A stretch of 64,000 nucleotides of DNA from contig JAJEKV010000037.1 in NCBI GenBank assembly GCA_021234155.1, positions 1,670,171-1,734,170 of the forward strand. The letters run 5' to 3'. Origin of the DNA: Isoetes taiwanensis (taxonomy: Eukaryota; Streptophyta; Lycopodiopsida; Isoetales; Isoetaceae). This document shows, piece by piece, positions 1 through 10,499 of the stretch (its first letter is position 1; each line of letters begins with the position of its first letter). Both the position numbers and the translations under genes were made by a program. The notes beneath the pieces were generated by a model. The model worked only from the letters and a program-made list of their open reading frames with translations, did no database searches and was not told where the DNA came from.

Positions 1-55
1 AGAGGAACAAAAATGTTTTTGAGGAGTCCTCTAACCAACACTCCCGAATACCTCT
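1..55 (-). other. Part of a SINE-like tRNA-related head (copy A, truncated)
   Basis: Equivalent to 46,377-46,430. Only the part carrying the A-box-like GTTGGTTAGAG lies in the window. The B-box half, seen at 46,355-46,365 in copy B, lies to the left of position 1. Confidence 0.25.
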
Positions 56-189
56 ACATGCTTAAAAAGGGAAACATTTTCCTACCCCTTTTGGTGATCC
101 CGCCTTTTGATACATTAGTGGTATAGGATCATGGTCTATCCCACCGTATTCATTTCCCCCTTGAACCCTTTCAATCATTTTTATGCTTA

Positions 190-465
190 TTCATGCACAA
201 AAGATGCTCTGAAAAGTTATGAAAATGTGGAATGTAATGCTAATGCTAGATGATGGTCTGATCATCACAAAAGTTGAACATCCCAGGAGTGTATTTTGTT
301 CATGTTCAAGAAACCATAGCTGGCAATATTCGCATAATCTCGCCTCTCGTGACAATTACAATCGTTCCCATCTATCTATTTTATTTTGGAACACATGGGA
401 TTCTGTACGAATTGATGCAATACTTAGAAGCTTCTTCATGAACGAAGAAGTAAGCAAATAAGTTT
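190..465 (-). pseudogene. Non-LTR retrotransposon C-terminal remnant (antisense)
   Basis: Read on the minus strand this gives KKLLSIASIRTESH, then WERL, a stop, then SREARLCEYCQLW and HEQNTLL. The same series of motifs (KKLVAIASIRTGSH, WERPQLQREARLCACCQL, EDESHTLL) occurs in the better-preserved LINE fragment at 47,900-48,445, so this is the zinc-binding C-terminal tail of the same LINE family after its reverse transcriptase. The piece is short, has one internal stop and lacks any reverse transcriptase core. The plus-strand 80-codon frame at 219-461 is only its antisense shadow. Confidence 0.75.
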
Positions 466-799
466 GTGGTTCATAGGTTCATGTAATAATTGGGGTCCAG
501 TTTACATGTGCATGAGAATGGCTCATTTTAACTTGAGCTAAGGCATGTCCATTCTATAGCTTTTGTGGGGGACCATCAAGGGAAAAAAGCAAACCTATAC
601 GCATGATGGAAAAGACACTTCAAAAGGAGATATGGTAAATTTGAAAATCAAAATCAAGTCGGGCTAAGTTCAGATTGACTAAGTCCGTAAGGTCTTTTAT
701 GTAAGCTTTTGAAAGCATACATCAAACTCTAAAACCGAGCTTATAGAGCTCATATATAAATTGCCTTGCTAAAGCTTTAAAAAAGATGAGGAGCCTCAA

Positions 800-960
800 T
801 TTAATCAATAATTTATTAGGTGGAAACATTACCATGTGGAAGATGCAACTTTGGTAGTGAAAAGCGACTTCAACGCAAAATTTCAAAAATATTACGAAGA
901 ACAACGAGAAAAAATAGGGCAACAAATAATGATACATGCAAGAGTGAAGTGAGTGGGAAG
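800..960 (+). pseudogene. Short protein-like fragment, family unknown
   Basis: One plus frame reads KHYHVEDATLVVKSDFN followed by KFQKYYEEQREKIGQQ without a stop over about 45 codons, with a composition that looks coding. Copy B (about 47,180-47,310) has a one-base deletion in a homopolymer inside it. I do not recognise the family. It may be an exon or TE fragment, or chance. Confidence 0.2.
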
Positions 961-1447
961 GCTAAAGTAGACCCCTTCAAGCCAAAACAAAGATGCATTT
1001 AGAAATGCAAATTAATGATATATATTTTAACATAAAATGTAACTAGATTTAATAATCCATCCCAACTGGAAAGAGGTGTGGGCTCCAGAAATTTGCATTA
1101 TGAAGCAATCTACCGTAAGGTAAGAGATCTAAAGGGACATTGGACGGGAGAACCACATGTTCTTACAAATGCCCATTTGGTGGGTAGAGGCAAAGCAGAT
1201 GGAACCTAGGAAAGGTGCAGCCATACACTGCAATCTCGACTCATGAAGTCGAGAATCCTCACCCAACCAAAGACTTGAAAGGCCCCATACGACATACTAT
1301 ACACGACAGATGCCCAATTTAGTGAATAGTATTTAGGAAGTAAAGGTTGGGAACATAAAAATAAAGAAAGCAAACTTGGGAGGCACCCAAGCCCATACAC
1401 GTGGAGTGATCCATGTGGAGGGGAAGGTATCCATCATTTGCATCCAT

Positions 1448-1528
1448 CTGAGCATGATATGTTGATTTGATTACACCTAATTAGTCACTACATGTGCTCT
1501 TGTAGAAGCCTGCAGTAATGACAGTAAT
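1448..1528. repeat. 81-bp direct repeat, left member
   Basis: The stretch from CTGAGCATGATATGTTGA to GACAGTAAT recurs at 2,467-2,546 with a few changes, including the invariant core ACACCTAATTAGTCACTACA. The two members bracket the LINE fragment. They are too long for a LINE target-site duplication; a duplicated LINE segment is more likely. Confidence 0.7.
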
Positions 1529-2350
1529 TCCTCGCTTATACATATGCGGTCCTATCACAATCATCACAAGACATCTCCACTATATCTGCAAGGTGCACCA
1601 TATGGATGATGTTAGGTATCCTGTTCTTGCACTTGCCATGGCTGAATCTCCTCAGCGTTTGAAACGATGTTGGAAAGAGCATTGCACTACATGGTTTGCC
1701 CGCTATCGCGGCAAACCGTGAGCAATCGCCGATGCTTGCCGGTTCTCGATCCCGAAGCTTTTGCAACAATATCTCAATGGTCGCTTTTCTCAAAAGATAT
1801 GGGACGCAGCTATTTTGGCCCAAGTGAAAACCGGTCATTATCATGCACACATAAATCCCACCTTGGCACCGTGGCCCCAAGCTTATTTGCTTGCTTCATT
1901 GTCCAGAAAAAAGCTTGTAGCTATTGCATCAATTCGCACGGATCCCACAAAGCTACTGGATTGAGACAGTAGATGGGAGCGCCGCAATTGCAAATGAGAA
2001 GCTTAGACTATGTGCCCGCTGCCGCCATGTGTTATTGAAGATGAAAGCCATACTTTTTGAGATAGTCGGAATCATTTTTTGACCTTAGCATTCCATTCCA
2101 CGCCCACAACTTCTCGTGAGCACCATCTCCGGCATGACTTGGCATTATACATACTTGAGGTTCTAGATAAACGCCTCGCAATTATCGAGCCCCCCAAAGA
2201 GTCATTATCTCTGTTTGTCTAGTATCATCATTACTGCACAGGTTTTTCCCTTGAAAATCTTTCGAGGCAGGGGTTTTTTAATACTAGTAGTAATGATTGT
2301 ACTAGCCCATTGTATGGGTCCCATGACCTATTGGTCTCCGTGGACGTTAA
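1518..2350 (+). pseudogene. LINE 3' fragment (C-terminal tail plus 3' UTR), frame broken
   Basis: This is the copy A version of the fragment whose frame is intact at 47,900-48,445. It encodes the region after the reverse transcriptase in a plant non-LTR element: a basic stretch, LSRKKLVAIASIRT, and a Cys-rich knuckle. In copy A the frame breaks near 1,703-1,735, where copy B reads GTTGGGCTGTGCAACCAGAG and copy A has a garbled stretch of similar length; every altered site is a CTG or CAG. A 3' UTR follows with GGTTTTTCCCTTG, then GGGGTTTTTTAATACTAGTA, ending in GTGGACGTTAA and a pentanucleotide tail. The 5' part of the element is missing, as is usual for LINE insertions. Confidence 0.8.
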
Positions 2351-2355
2351 AAAAA

Positions 2356-2383
2356 CTATTCTATTCTATTCTATTCTATTCTT
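2356..2383 (+). repeat. (CTATT)n tail of the LINE
   Basis: About five tandem pentanucleotides follow GTGGACGTTAAAAAAA. The same end signature recurs at other LINE 3' ends in the window, so this is the element's own 3' tail and not a random microsatellite. Confidence 0.75.
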
Positions 2384-2466
2384 GCAATAATAGTATTGCA
2401 TATAGTTTTTAAGTTTGATTTAATTGAATGCCACATTCTTCAGATTTCCCTAGCATTTGATTCCAG

Positions 2467-2546
2467 CTGAGCACGATATTTTGACTTGATTACACCTAAT
2501 TAGTCACTACATGTGCTCTTGTAGATGCTTGCAATAATGACAATAT
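2467..2546. repeat. 80-bp direct repeat, right member
   Basis: Partner of 1,448-1,528. The following sequence also carries LINE 3' UTR similarity, so the pair marks two related LINE-derived units in tandem. Confidence 0.7.
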
Positions 2547-2760
2547 CATCCTATATTCTGGAGTTTCTCAGGGAGGTCTTGGATCAACATATTGATATGT
2601 ACAGATGTCTAAATGTACAATTTATCAACAAGCATATTACTACTAAGGTTTCTCCCTCAACTCTTCGAGGTGGAAGTCTTTTAATCCTAAACAAGAAAAT
2701 GGGTCGGCTCTCGCTTTTCTTATATTGGGGCCCATAGACCTCTTGGACTCCGAAGATGGT
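2547..2760 (+). mobile_element. Second, more diverged LINE 3' end
   Basis: The segment GGTTTCTCCCTCAACTCTTC, then GAGGTGGAAGTCTTTTAATC and CCATAGACCTCTTGGACTCC aligns in order with the LINE 3' UTR at 2,230-2,345. The pentanucleotide tail is gone. The short plus frame at 2,525-2,737 has no recognisable domain and I do not treat it as a gene. Confidence 0.5.
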
Positions 2761-4800
2761 CCTATATATTATCTACTCTCTATGGACAATATAATATATT
2801 TCGAATCAATTTAGTTCTTTGATTATATCTATAGTTTCCCATATATTGAATGGAGAGATGTATGTTATGGATTTTGGTTGAGGAAAAGGCATATACCATA
2901 ATGTCCAATCCTCAACATTTATCATACTTTTATAGTTCGACGAGAATGCATAAGATAAAGGCATAACACCAACATAGATGGTGTAAAAATAGTTAATGAC
3001 GAAACTTGCACAATGTTCTTACTTTGGGGATATGATGTACACTGCTATACCAATGGAATGATGGCCGAAGAATATAATCTGATCATAAAATCAAATTAAG
3101 AGTAAAACATGGAAATGACTTTAAAACAGATGCATGTCAATGTCTTCTATAAGCTATATGCTATAAGGAATCATCTAAGAATCGAGAAAAGTGTTTAGGT
3201 TTATTCGACTTAGTTGTACTATTGTCTTAGCTTTAGTATCAATTCATTAAAGATAATAATAGATGAACATTTAAAAAGAAATGACAATGATACATATTTG
3301 AAACTTGCAAAGAAAAGTCGAACGTTAGAACATATGACTCTTCCAGATATTCTAGAAATTACAATTTTTGTGTGTTTATATAAAAGAAATATTATGCCAC
3401 TTGCACATGAGATAATTGCCCTTCTTTCTTTATTTCTTTTTCAATTCTATTTTCTTCTCTTTGCGCCTAGGTTTTTCAGCCCTGCTCTTTTGTGCATGCC
3501 TCTTAAATCCAATATCAGATTCAAATGATTTTGGGCTTGTTGGAAAGTTCATCACATGCCCTTTCTGTTGATATATGATTTGCAAGGTGATTTGCTATTG
3601 TTGTGCTGATTTGCTATTGTTGTGGAGAAAACATTGATGACGATTCAACCCCTTCTTGTTGATGGTAGGATTTGGCAACAAATTCATTTTTTGCCATAAT
3701 TTCTGTATTTGATGGTGGTTTTGAATGTGCTTGGGCTAATTGAAAAATTTATGGCCCACACTTTTTAGTGGTTCTTAGTTTTATTACAAATTGTTTTGTT
3801 TTGGACCACTATCAAGGCCTGATAACTGGGTCGAGATGGGGATGATGTGAACCTCCGAATGGTCCTCGACAGAGACTTATATATTGCCATGACGACCTTC
3901 TAGATAGATTCAACCTCAGATTGATGAAGTAATGACATGGTTTTATTATGCTGTCTTGGTCCTCTGGCACCTCCATCTTTTTCTAGTGTCCTCATTTATT
4001 CGATTATCTTTCTAGTTTTAGATCCCTATGTCCATTGTGCTAAGAGATATGGCTCAGTACCTGAGTTTAGACAATTGGGATGTGTAAAGTTGTAAGACTG
4101 CCTATAGTACCTACCTTGATACGATATGGATCAATCTCATATTGCTGGAGATGATGTCAAGGATTTTTGGCAGCTTCTCTGCATGCTCACAATTTTCTGT
4201 CATATCCAGATACGAACACTCAGTCTTTGCATCATGTTACAGTGCAATTTTGGATCTGGATTACACTTTTCCAGCTTGGCCTCTCTTACAAGATCTCTAT
4301 AATACGAGTTCTCTATGTCTTGAGCTTTCTTTTCATTCTCTATACACCTTTTTATTAACAGCAACAGGTACTTAAGGAAGAAGATGGAGAATGCTCAAAG
4401 TGCCAAGAGTGTGTTGACTGCAAAAACTTGATTCGTTCATTCAATTCTTTATATATCAGATGGCTCAAACAGCATTCCCAATTGGCACATCTTCAATCCA
4501 GTTGTCCAAATCTGAGTGTTCCAAGTCTATATCCTGCCCACCGAGTTGTTCAACCTTTCCAGATTTGGCCATCGCTCATGGCACTATTCTGTTGGATTCT
4601 TGTTTTACTTCTAACGTAACAACTCAACCTAAATTGAAAATCACAATAACATGTTATTTAGGCATCATCAATAATTTACCTTTTGCTTTGGGTAAATAAG
4701 GTTATGCTCCTTTTACCATTGTATAGCATGCTTTTCCTCAGCACGAACTACGCAGTAATGTGCTATATTCCCATTATCTTCCAGAGTATGTAACTCTCAA
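2761..4800. other. AT-rich interval without a recognised gene
   Basis: No domain is recognisable on either strand. The frames at 3,214-3,528 and 4,142-4,375 are short, AT-rich and full of low-complexity hydrophobic codons. A small direct duplication (GTGATTTGCTATTGTTGTG, twice near 3,588-3,622) is present. The right part may contain the copia 3' LTR, but I could not find a partner LTR. Confidence 0.4.
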
Positions 4801-4849
4801 AGATAACTGTTGGTATAAAAAATCTACAGTGTAACTCCGCACAATTCAA

Positions 4850-5640
4850 GAATCTCTTCAAATTTATAATCTTCCTTCAGGCAAGGGCCTTAGTGAGCAC
4901 AGATACTAGCTGCCATTTAGTGTTAACATATTCAAGGCATATAAGATTCTTCCTGACCATTTCCCTAATGAAGTACATCTTCAGTTCAATATGCTTTGTT
5001 CTTTTATGTAGAACAGGATTTTGCTTTATTGCAAGTGCAGCTTTTACTATCTAACAACATTACAGTTGGATTTATCTGTTTCACATCAAGCTCATCTAAA
5101 AGTCTCTTGCACCAGACTATTTCTTTTGATGCTAGTGCTGTTTGCAACATGTTCTGCCTTGGCAAATGACATGACTGTTGATGATTGCTTCTTACATTTC
5201 CAAGATACAGGATTATTCCCAAGCAATAAAATAAAGCTCGGAGTGGATTTTCTTTTATCTAGGTCGCCACCCAATCAACATCACAATATATTGCTAATTC
5301 TAACGAGTTGAAGCTAAACACAATGCCACAATTCACAGTACCTCTTAAGTATCTCAAGATTCTCTTTGCAGCTATCCAATGTCCCACTGCTGTTACACCA
5401 AGGTTATGTCAGGATGTGTATAATTGGTCAAATACAATAGGCAGCCAATCAATTTCTGATATGCCATTCCTTACATTTTAGATCTTTCCTCATCAATTTT
5501 TTGTACCTGGTACTGTTGGTATCCTTGCATCATTACAATTTTCCATGTGAAACCTTTTCAAAATGGCTTTAAAGAATTATGCCTGGTTGAGCACCATAAT
5601 ATTTTGTTCTCTATTTCTTATGACTTCTACCCCAGGAAAT
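4850..5640 (-). pseudogene. Ty1/copia RNase H domain, degenerate
   Basis: Minus-strand frames read LLGNNPVSWKCKKQSSTVM, then the position of the usual AEY box as AKAEHVA, then SKEIVWCKRLLDELDVKQI and VMLLDSKSC. These are characteristic of the RNase H domain closing a copia polyprotein. The segment is split over two or more frames near 5,095-5,210. It continues directly from the reverse transcriptase at 5,673-6,240. Confidence 0.85.
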
Positions 5641-5649
5641 TTCTTAAGT

Positions 5650-6320
5650 GGGCCTAAGTTAGACATTTTGAATCAGTATTTTAATACAAATTTGCATTGT
5701 TGGCGGATCTCTATATTGCTTGCCACCATAATATAGTCATCTACGTACAAAGCTACCAAGCATAACTCATTGCCATGTTTAAATGCATAAATGTTTCCAT
5801 CATTTGCTAGCTTTTGAAAGTTTTGTTCTATAAAGAACTGATTCATGCACATGTACCATTGTTTGGGACATTGCTTTAAACCATAGGTTGCTCGGTTAAG
5901 CTTCCATACCCCTCCAACTCTTTGTTCAAAACCGGGTGCTGGATGCATATAAACTTCCTTCTCTAGTTTAATGCAGTACTTATATTCATGTATTTCCCAT
6001 TTTTTGTGTATTGGCTATTGTAGCAGCAGTCTAATTCTGGTCATTTTGACAATGGGAGAAAACGTATCTTCGTAATCTATCCCTTTGCTTTGTGTAAAAT
6101 CCTGAGCTATAAGACGAGTATCACAGTCAGCACCTTTTTCACCTTGTAAATCCACTTACAACAAATAATGTTTCTATTTTCTTGAGTGTCTATAAGATCT
6201 TAAGTTCTGGTTCTCTTAAAACTAATCATTTTACCTTGCATGGCCATTTTCCAATGCAGGGCATTCTCAAAGCTCATTGATTCACCGTAACTCAGAGCTA
6301 GCATAGTTAATGCTTCAACA
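5650..6320 (-). pseudogene. Ty1/copia reverse transcriptase, degenerate
   Basis: The 91-codon open stretch at 5,673-5,948 contains GFEQRVGGVWKLNRATYGLK, QCPKQWYMCMNQF and the catalytic box YVDDYIMVASN, the copia form of the YxDD reverse transcriptase signature. Upstream on the same strand, in other frames, lie WKMAMQGKMISF and [13 protein letters not shown], the usual start of the domain. Several stops and frame changes separate them and the part between the N-terminal and palm motifs looks shortened. The element would copy its RNA in cytoplasmic particles if intact; this copy is dead. Confidence 0.9.
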
Positions 6321-6569
6321 ATGTCTGGATTTATTCTCTTGCTTCTACCTTATATATACCTACCATAAGCATTATTACCTACTTGCATTTTGTCTCGAGC
6401 CTCAACTCTCTTCTTCTTGACTTGTTTTGCTTCTTGAATTCCATGTTGCATATATTGTCCTTCAACTGGAATGATTGGTGCAGTGTCCCAATTGTGCTAA
6501 TCATTTGCTAAAATCTCATGTGGTTGACTATGAGAGTCATCACTGCCATAAATCATAAAGTGCATTCAG

Positions 6570-6880
6570 TCATTTCATTACCTTTGAATTCAAGACCTTT
6601 TGTTCCCTTAACCCCATTGTTTTTCTCATGTTCTTCTTCTGCTTTCGATGAAACTTGCAAGTTAGCAATTTTATAAAACTGTTTTTCATCAAATGAGGCA
6701 TTCTACTTACCAGTATTTCCCCTTTGGTAGGATCATAAAGTCTGTATGCCTTTGAATGCATATCCTATAAAGTAAATTGTTCTCGACCTGTCCTCATGGA
6801 TGCTGCCTACATGATTCTCTTTCTAGTCTCCATTTGTACGTCCATGGCATAAGCTTTAAAAGCATCAAATGCCTCATCTT
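6570..6880 (-). pseudogene. Ty1/copia integrase C-terminal linker
   Basis: Minus-strand reading gives LYDPTKGEILVSRMPHLMK, the conserved copia motif just after the integrase. In copy B (52,948-53,256) the same frame is longer and includes HEDRSRTIYFIGYAFKG. The preceding KAYAMDVQMETRKRI joins it after only a few residues, so most of the catalytic core between the first aspartate region and this motif is missing. Confidence 0.8.
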
Positions 6881-7235
6881 TTATCTTAATACAATAACAT
6901 TTATAGTCTTTCTACTAAAATCGTCTATGAAGGTTATAAGATACCTCTTTCCACTAATGCTGGTCACATTCGAGGGCCCACAAAGGTCTGTATGAATGAG
7001 ATCCAATGTATTTTTAGCTCTCTTCCTCGATTGCTTGAATGGGAGTCTTGTATGCTTCCTAAGCATACATCCAATGCATGTGCCAAAATTTTGATGACCA
7101 TAAGGGTTCATACCATATGAGTATTTATATGAGACCTCTTGCAACGAAGGTATTAACCCCTGTTTAACCATAATAGCAATGTTCTTGTGATGTGTGACCT
7201 AATCGTAGATGCCAATCAATAACAGAAGCTACAAT
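6881..7235 (-). pseudogene. Ty1/copia GAG-pre-integrase and integrase start
   Basis: The open frame at 6,881-7,171 holds GTCIGCMLRKHTRLPFKQS, then DLIHTDLCGPSNVTS and YLITFIDDFSRK, the integrase opening with its first catalytic aspartates. Just upstream, 7,181-7,222, the minus strand reads DWHLRLGHHTSQ, the zinc-binding GAG-pre-integrase motif. The domain order is the copia order (integrase before reverse transcriptase). Confidence 0.9.
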
Positions 7236-7570
7236 CACAACATTAATTTACGACAATGATTCTCTGTTAAAACCATCCAATAAACTTTATTTCATTATGA
7301 AGAAATACAATACATTGGAGCTTGTCAAAATCAATTTTGTAGCCAAGATATGCTGACAGAAATAAGATTTCGAACTAAACTAGATACACATAGTACATCC
7401 TTTAAGATAATTGTTTTTCCACATAAATCATACAATTCTAGAACTCCAACATCTTCTACACGCTAGAAGTTTCCATTTCCAAGCTTTATTTGTCCACCTT
7501 TCCCCTGTAGTTTTTTAAATATTGCCTTGAACTCGTCATAAGTTTCTCCGCTCCACTATCTATAATCAAT
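7236..7570 (-). pseudogene. Ty1/copia protease region, cut by a LINE
   Basis: Minus-strand reading from 7,570 gives ILIIDSGAEKLMT, the retropepsin active-site motif DSGA in the copia context, followed by KGGQIKLGNGN and LKDVLCVSSLVRNLISVS. The frame starts within a few bases of the poly(A) end of a LINE, which therefore landed next to the protease active site and separated it from gag. The gag part expected beyond the LINE was not recognised. Confidence 0.8.
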
Positions 7571-8965
7571 ATGTTCTTTTTTTTGAAGGACGAAAGCCAA
7601 AAAGTTTATTAATCAGATAAAAAGTACAAAATTTACATGTCTCATCTAACTGTGTAAGCATAAAAAGACGCCACAGGAGCACGAGCCTGGAGCACAATGT
7701 ACTTACTCCAGAATAGGAGACTAACGATAAGAATAAATTCGAAGATACTGAATCCAGATGCCTTCCATCATTTCTGATTCAAGAGAGGAACATTCGTAGG
7801 CTGTCAATATCTTTTCCTGGGCCACCGTAATAACATCGCGTGCAGATGAATTAATGCCTTGAAAGATGTGGTGTCTGCGACGCTCCCATATCGACCATAG
7901 GAGCCAACCGGAACTAAGATGGAATGCCCTTTGTTTAGCTGGAGGTCATGCGTTGGGATCAGATGCCAAGAGGATGCATCGGCAGTCTAATCTACTGTTA
8001 AACAAACCTTGTAGCCAGGACCATGCTGGTTGAACCTCAGGACAATCAAAGAGACAATGCTCAAGAGTCTCAACGTCTGAAAGACAGAGCGGGCATACTG
8101 TAGATATGCGAGGATCATAGCGATGTCGGAAGGCATTAACGCACAAGGCACCTGTGGATAACCTGCCACCACAGTACAGAGACTTTAGGTTGGAGCAACC
8201 TATCCCAAAGCCATCGCCATGTACGACACAAAGTGGGCTGTGGAACTTGTAGGTGCCATCCATCTGGCAACTGGAGGGGTTGTGGTGCTAAAAGAAGGCG
8301 ATATACTGATCTGACAAAGTGCTTGCCTTTGTGAATATTTTCATGACAGTCCCATGGCATCCTTTCAGCAACACTAACTTGCACTATAAGAGGCAAATTT
8401 TCTGCGACCTTCTCCCATAGAGATACATCCCAACGAGAGAGCAGGAACTTTGCCTGAGCCAAGACAGTAGGCGACTTGCTTCATACCATGCTTGAATAGA
8501 GACAACACCTGCAAGAACCCATCATCTCTGTGTAAGGGGATGAACTGATGCTGCCAATGGAGGTGCTGAGGGGTCTGGAGGCAGTGGTGCCCACCACCAT
8601 GGAGTCTCCAATAGGGTGTGGATAGAGTAGCATGGCCAGAAAAGATGTCTGACTGCCTCCCATGCAGTCAACAAGCTATGCAAAAATGGAGAAGCACTTG
8701 GAAAAGGCTGCAGAGTCTGAAATAAAGCCCAAGGTAGGACTGGTTTGACAGCCTTCTTGCCTAGAGGGATACAGTGAGTAAGAGCTTGTCTAAGAAGGCG
8801 TGAACCAGGAGAGTCATCCTCACCATTCAAGAGTCTCCAAATGACTTTGAAATAAGAAGTCCATCATACTCAGACCACCTGCCCATTTTGGAAGGGTGCA
8901 CTTCGACCAAGCCACCTTAACCACATGACCTTCCTTAGTACTTGCCCAAATAAAGTTCTGAACTA
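7571..8965 (-). mobile_element. L1-type LINE, 5'-truncated, inserted into the copia element
   Basis: On the minus strand the element ends in a short A-run (T-run at 7,571-7,583). Its coding part is the C-terminal half of a plant L1 ORF2: NFIWASTKEGHVVKVAWSK and LPKWAGGLSM near 8,860-8,960 (after the reverse transcriptase), then HENIHKGKHFVRSVYRLLL and WRWLWDRLLQPKVSVLWWQ, then the zf-RVT knuckle CPLCLSDVETLEHCLFDCP at about 8,025-8,090. Frames at 7,946-8,263, 8,136-8,462 and 8,522-8,830 are pieces of it separated by shifts. The 5' end, including the polymerase core, is absent. Confidence 0.88.
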
Positions 8966-9247
8966 TTGCAATAAGCACAATTTCATTAAAATGAGAAATT
9001 TCGTGATTCCAACTAGAGATGAAATTGTTTTTAAGACATTTTTTAAGATGTTTTAGACGATAATGTGGCGCTATTTAGCATTTTTTTTCACACATATTTT
9101 GTTCAAATTTGGCGCCATTAATATCTGGGAAACAACAAAAAAATGCTGCAACTTAAGTTAGCAAGTTTTACCTATTTTACACGAAGAATCATTAACTTCT
9201 GAAATTGACAAATGTACACATCAACAAAATTTGTTTATGAAGCTAAA
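8966..9247. other. AT-rich spacer, nothing recognised
   Basis: No frame or repeat that I can name. It could hold the degraded gag of the interrupted copia element. Confidence 0.4.
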
Positions 9248-9475
9248 TTACGAATTTTGTTGCTGAATTGAATCACTGCCATTAGTAGGATCATGCTTTT
9301 CTTTGCCAACATTCATAAGCAGGTCAAATCCTGCCCCACTAAATGCCTCTTCACAAAGTTGTGTCGATTTTTGAATCTCATCGCGGACTAAAATCTTCGT
9401 GGTACCAAGTCGGACGAAGGTGACTCCACAAAGAAATCTCCCCGTATACCCGAACGCAGCATTCCCTATAGCAGA
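9248..9475 (-). other. Possible gene fragment, unknown
   Basis: The last 70 or so codons of a minus frame (9,248-9,679) have ordinary protein composition, for example GYTGRFLCGVTFVRLGTTK and KILVRDEIQKSTQLCEEAF, while the first part is translated foldback repeat and poly(T). In copy B (about 55,630-55,850) the frame is disrupted at CTG/CAG sites. I do not recognise the product. It may be a captured exon carried next to the foldback repeats. Confidence 0.25.
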
Positions 9476-9479
9476 CCAA

Positions 9480-9800
9480 ATGCATGCTGGTGAATGCATC
9501 CTCAACATATTTTTTTTGCATGCTAGTGAATGCAAATGGTGCCATGGCGCCATTTGCATCCTCAGCATGCTTGGAAATGGCACCTTGAGGATGCAATATG
9601 GTGCCATTTGCACCCCCAGCACCCAAAAACATTTCCAAAAAAAAAAAAAAAAGTAGACAGGTAAATGGCGCCATGCCATGGCGCCATTTGCACCCTCAAG
9701 GTGCCATTCTTAAGCATGCTAAGGACGCCATTTGCATCCTTAGCATGGTTGAAAATGGCGCATTGAAAGTGCAAATGGTGCCATGGCGCCATTTGCACCG
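9480..9800. repeat. Foldback repeat cluster 1 (GGTGCCATTTG units)
   Basis: Many alternating direct and inverted copies of AAATGGTGCCATGGCGCCAT and TTGCACCC-type units, with perfect palindromes such as ATGGCGCCAT. The cluster is interrupted by an A-run at 9,639-9,652 and ends at T/A runs near 9,800-9,826. Copy B is at about 55,860-56,180. Confidence 0.8.
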
Positions 9801-9854
9801 GAAAAAAAAGAACTTTTTTTTTTTTTGAAAGTTTTTGGTGTTGCGGGTGCACTA

Positions 9855-10135
9855 GGCGCTAGGCCATCTAGCAAAGAAGGGCCACCGGGCGCTTAGGTCC
9901 AATGGGCCATCTAGCAGCCGGCCGGGCGGCCGGTCGGCGCTAGTGGTCGCAGCGCGAAGCAAAGGGTGTAGGCGGCGCTTAGGCCATCTAGCAAAGAAAA
10001 ATCGACGCTTAGGTCCAATAGGCCATCTAGCAAAGAAAGCGCCACCGGCACCGGCAAATGCAGCGCGGGAAGCAAAGGGATGGTAGGTGGCGCCAAGGGT
10101 GGGTATGGCGAAGCTCGTGGAAGGCGGGCGAATTT
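9855..10135. repeat. GC-rich tandem units with GGCCATCTAGC
   Basis: At least four copies of a unit built on GCGCTTAGG(TCCAAT)GGGCCATCTAGC lie between the two foldback clusters. The unit length is irregular. Copy B (56,225-56,415) keeps GGCCATCTAGCGG at matching positions but differs widely in the GC-rich parts. Confidence 0.65.
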
Positions 10136-10499
10136 AAAATGCCTCCGCCCGCCCAAATTTGAAAGCTCTCCTACTACTAAATTTGAAATTCAAAATTTGA
10201 AATCCCAAATTTGTTGTTGCCGCTTCAAGATATCATTTCTTTAGGGCGCTTTGTATAGATCCTTCTATAGGAGGATACAGTGGTCTTCAATCTGTTCCAT
10301 ACCGACAAGACTTCTAGGCGGCCAAGTACTATTTATTTTCGTGTAACATTATATGTTTGCACAGTGGTTTTTGGCTGCTTTTTGAGGCGCCGCAATATTC
10401 TTACAAGATTCATATACTCCAGCCATAGTTTTCACCAAAATGGTGACCACCATACCTGTGTAAGTCTTTCTATATGCATCGCCTTTTGTTAGAGCCATT

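Noticed and set aside
219-461. 80-codon plus-strand frame as a gene (also 46,597-46,839).
   Set aside because: It is the antisense of a LINE C-terminal tail readable on the minus strand.
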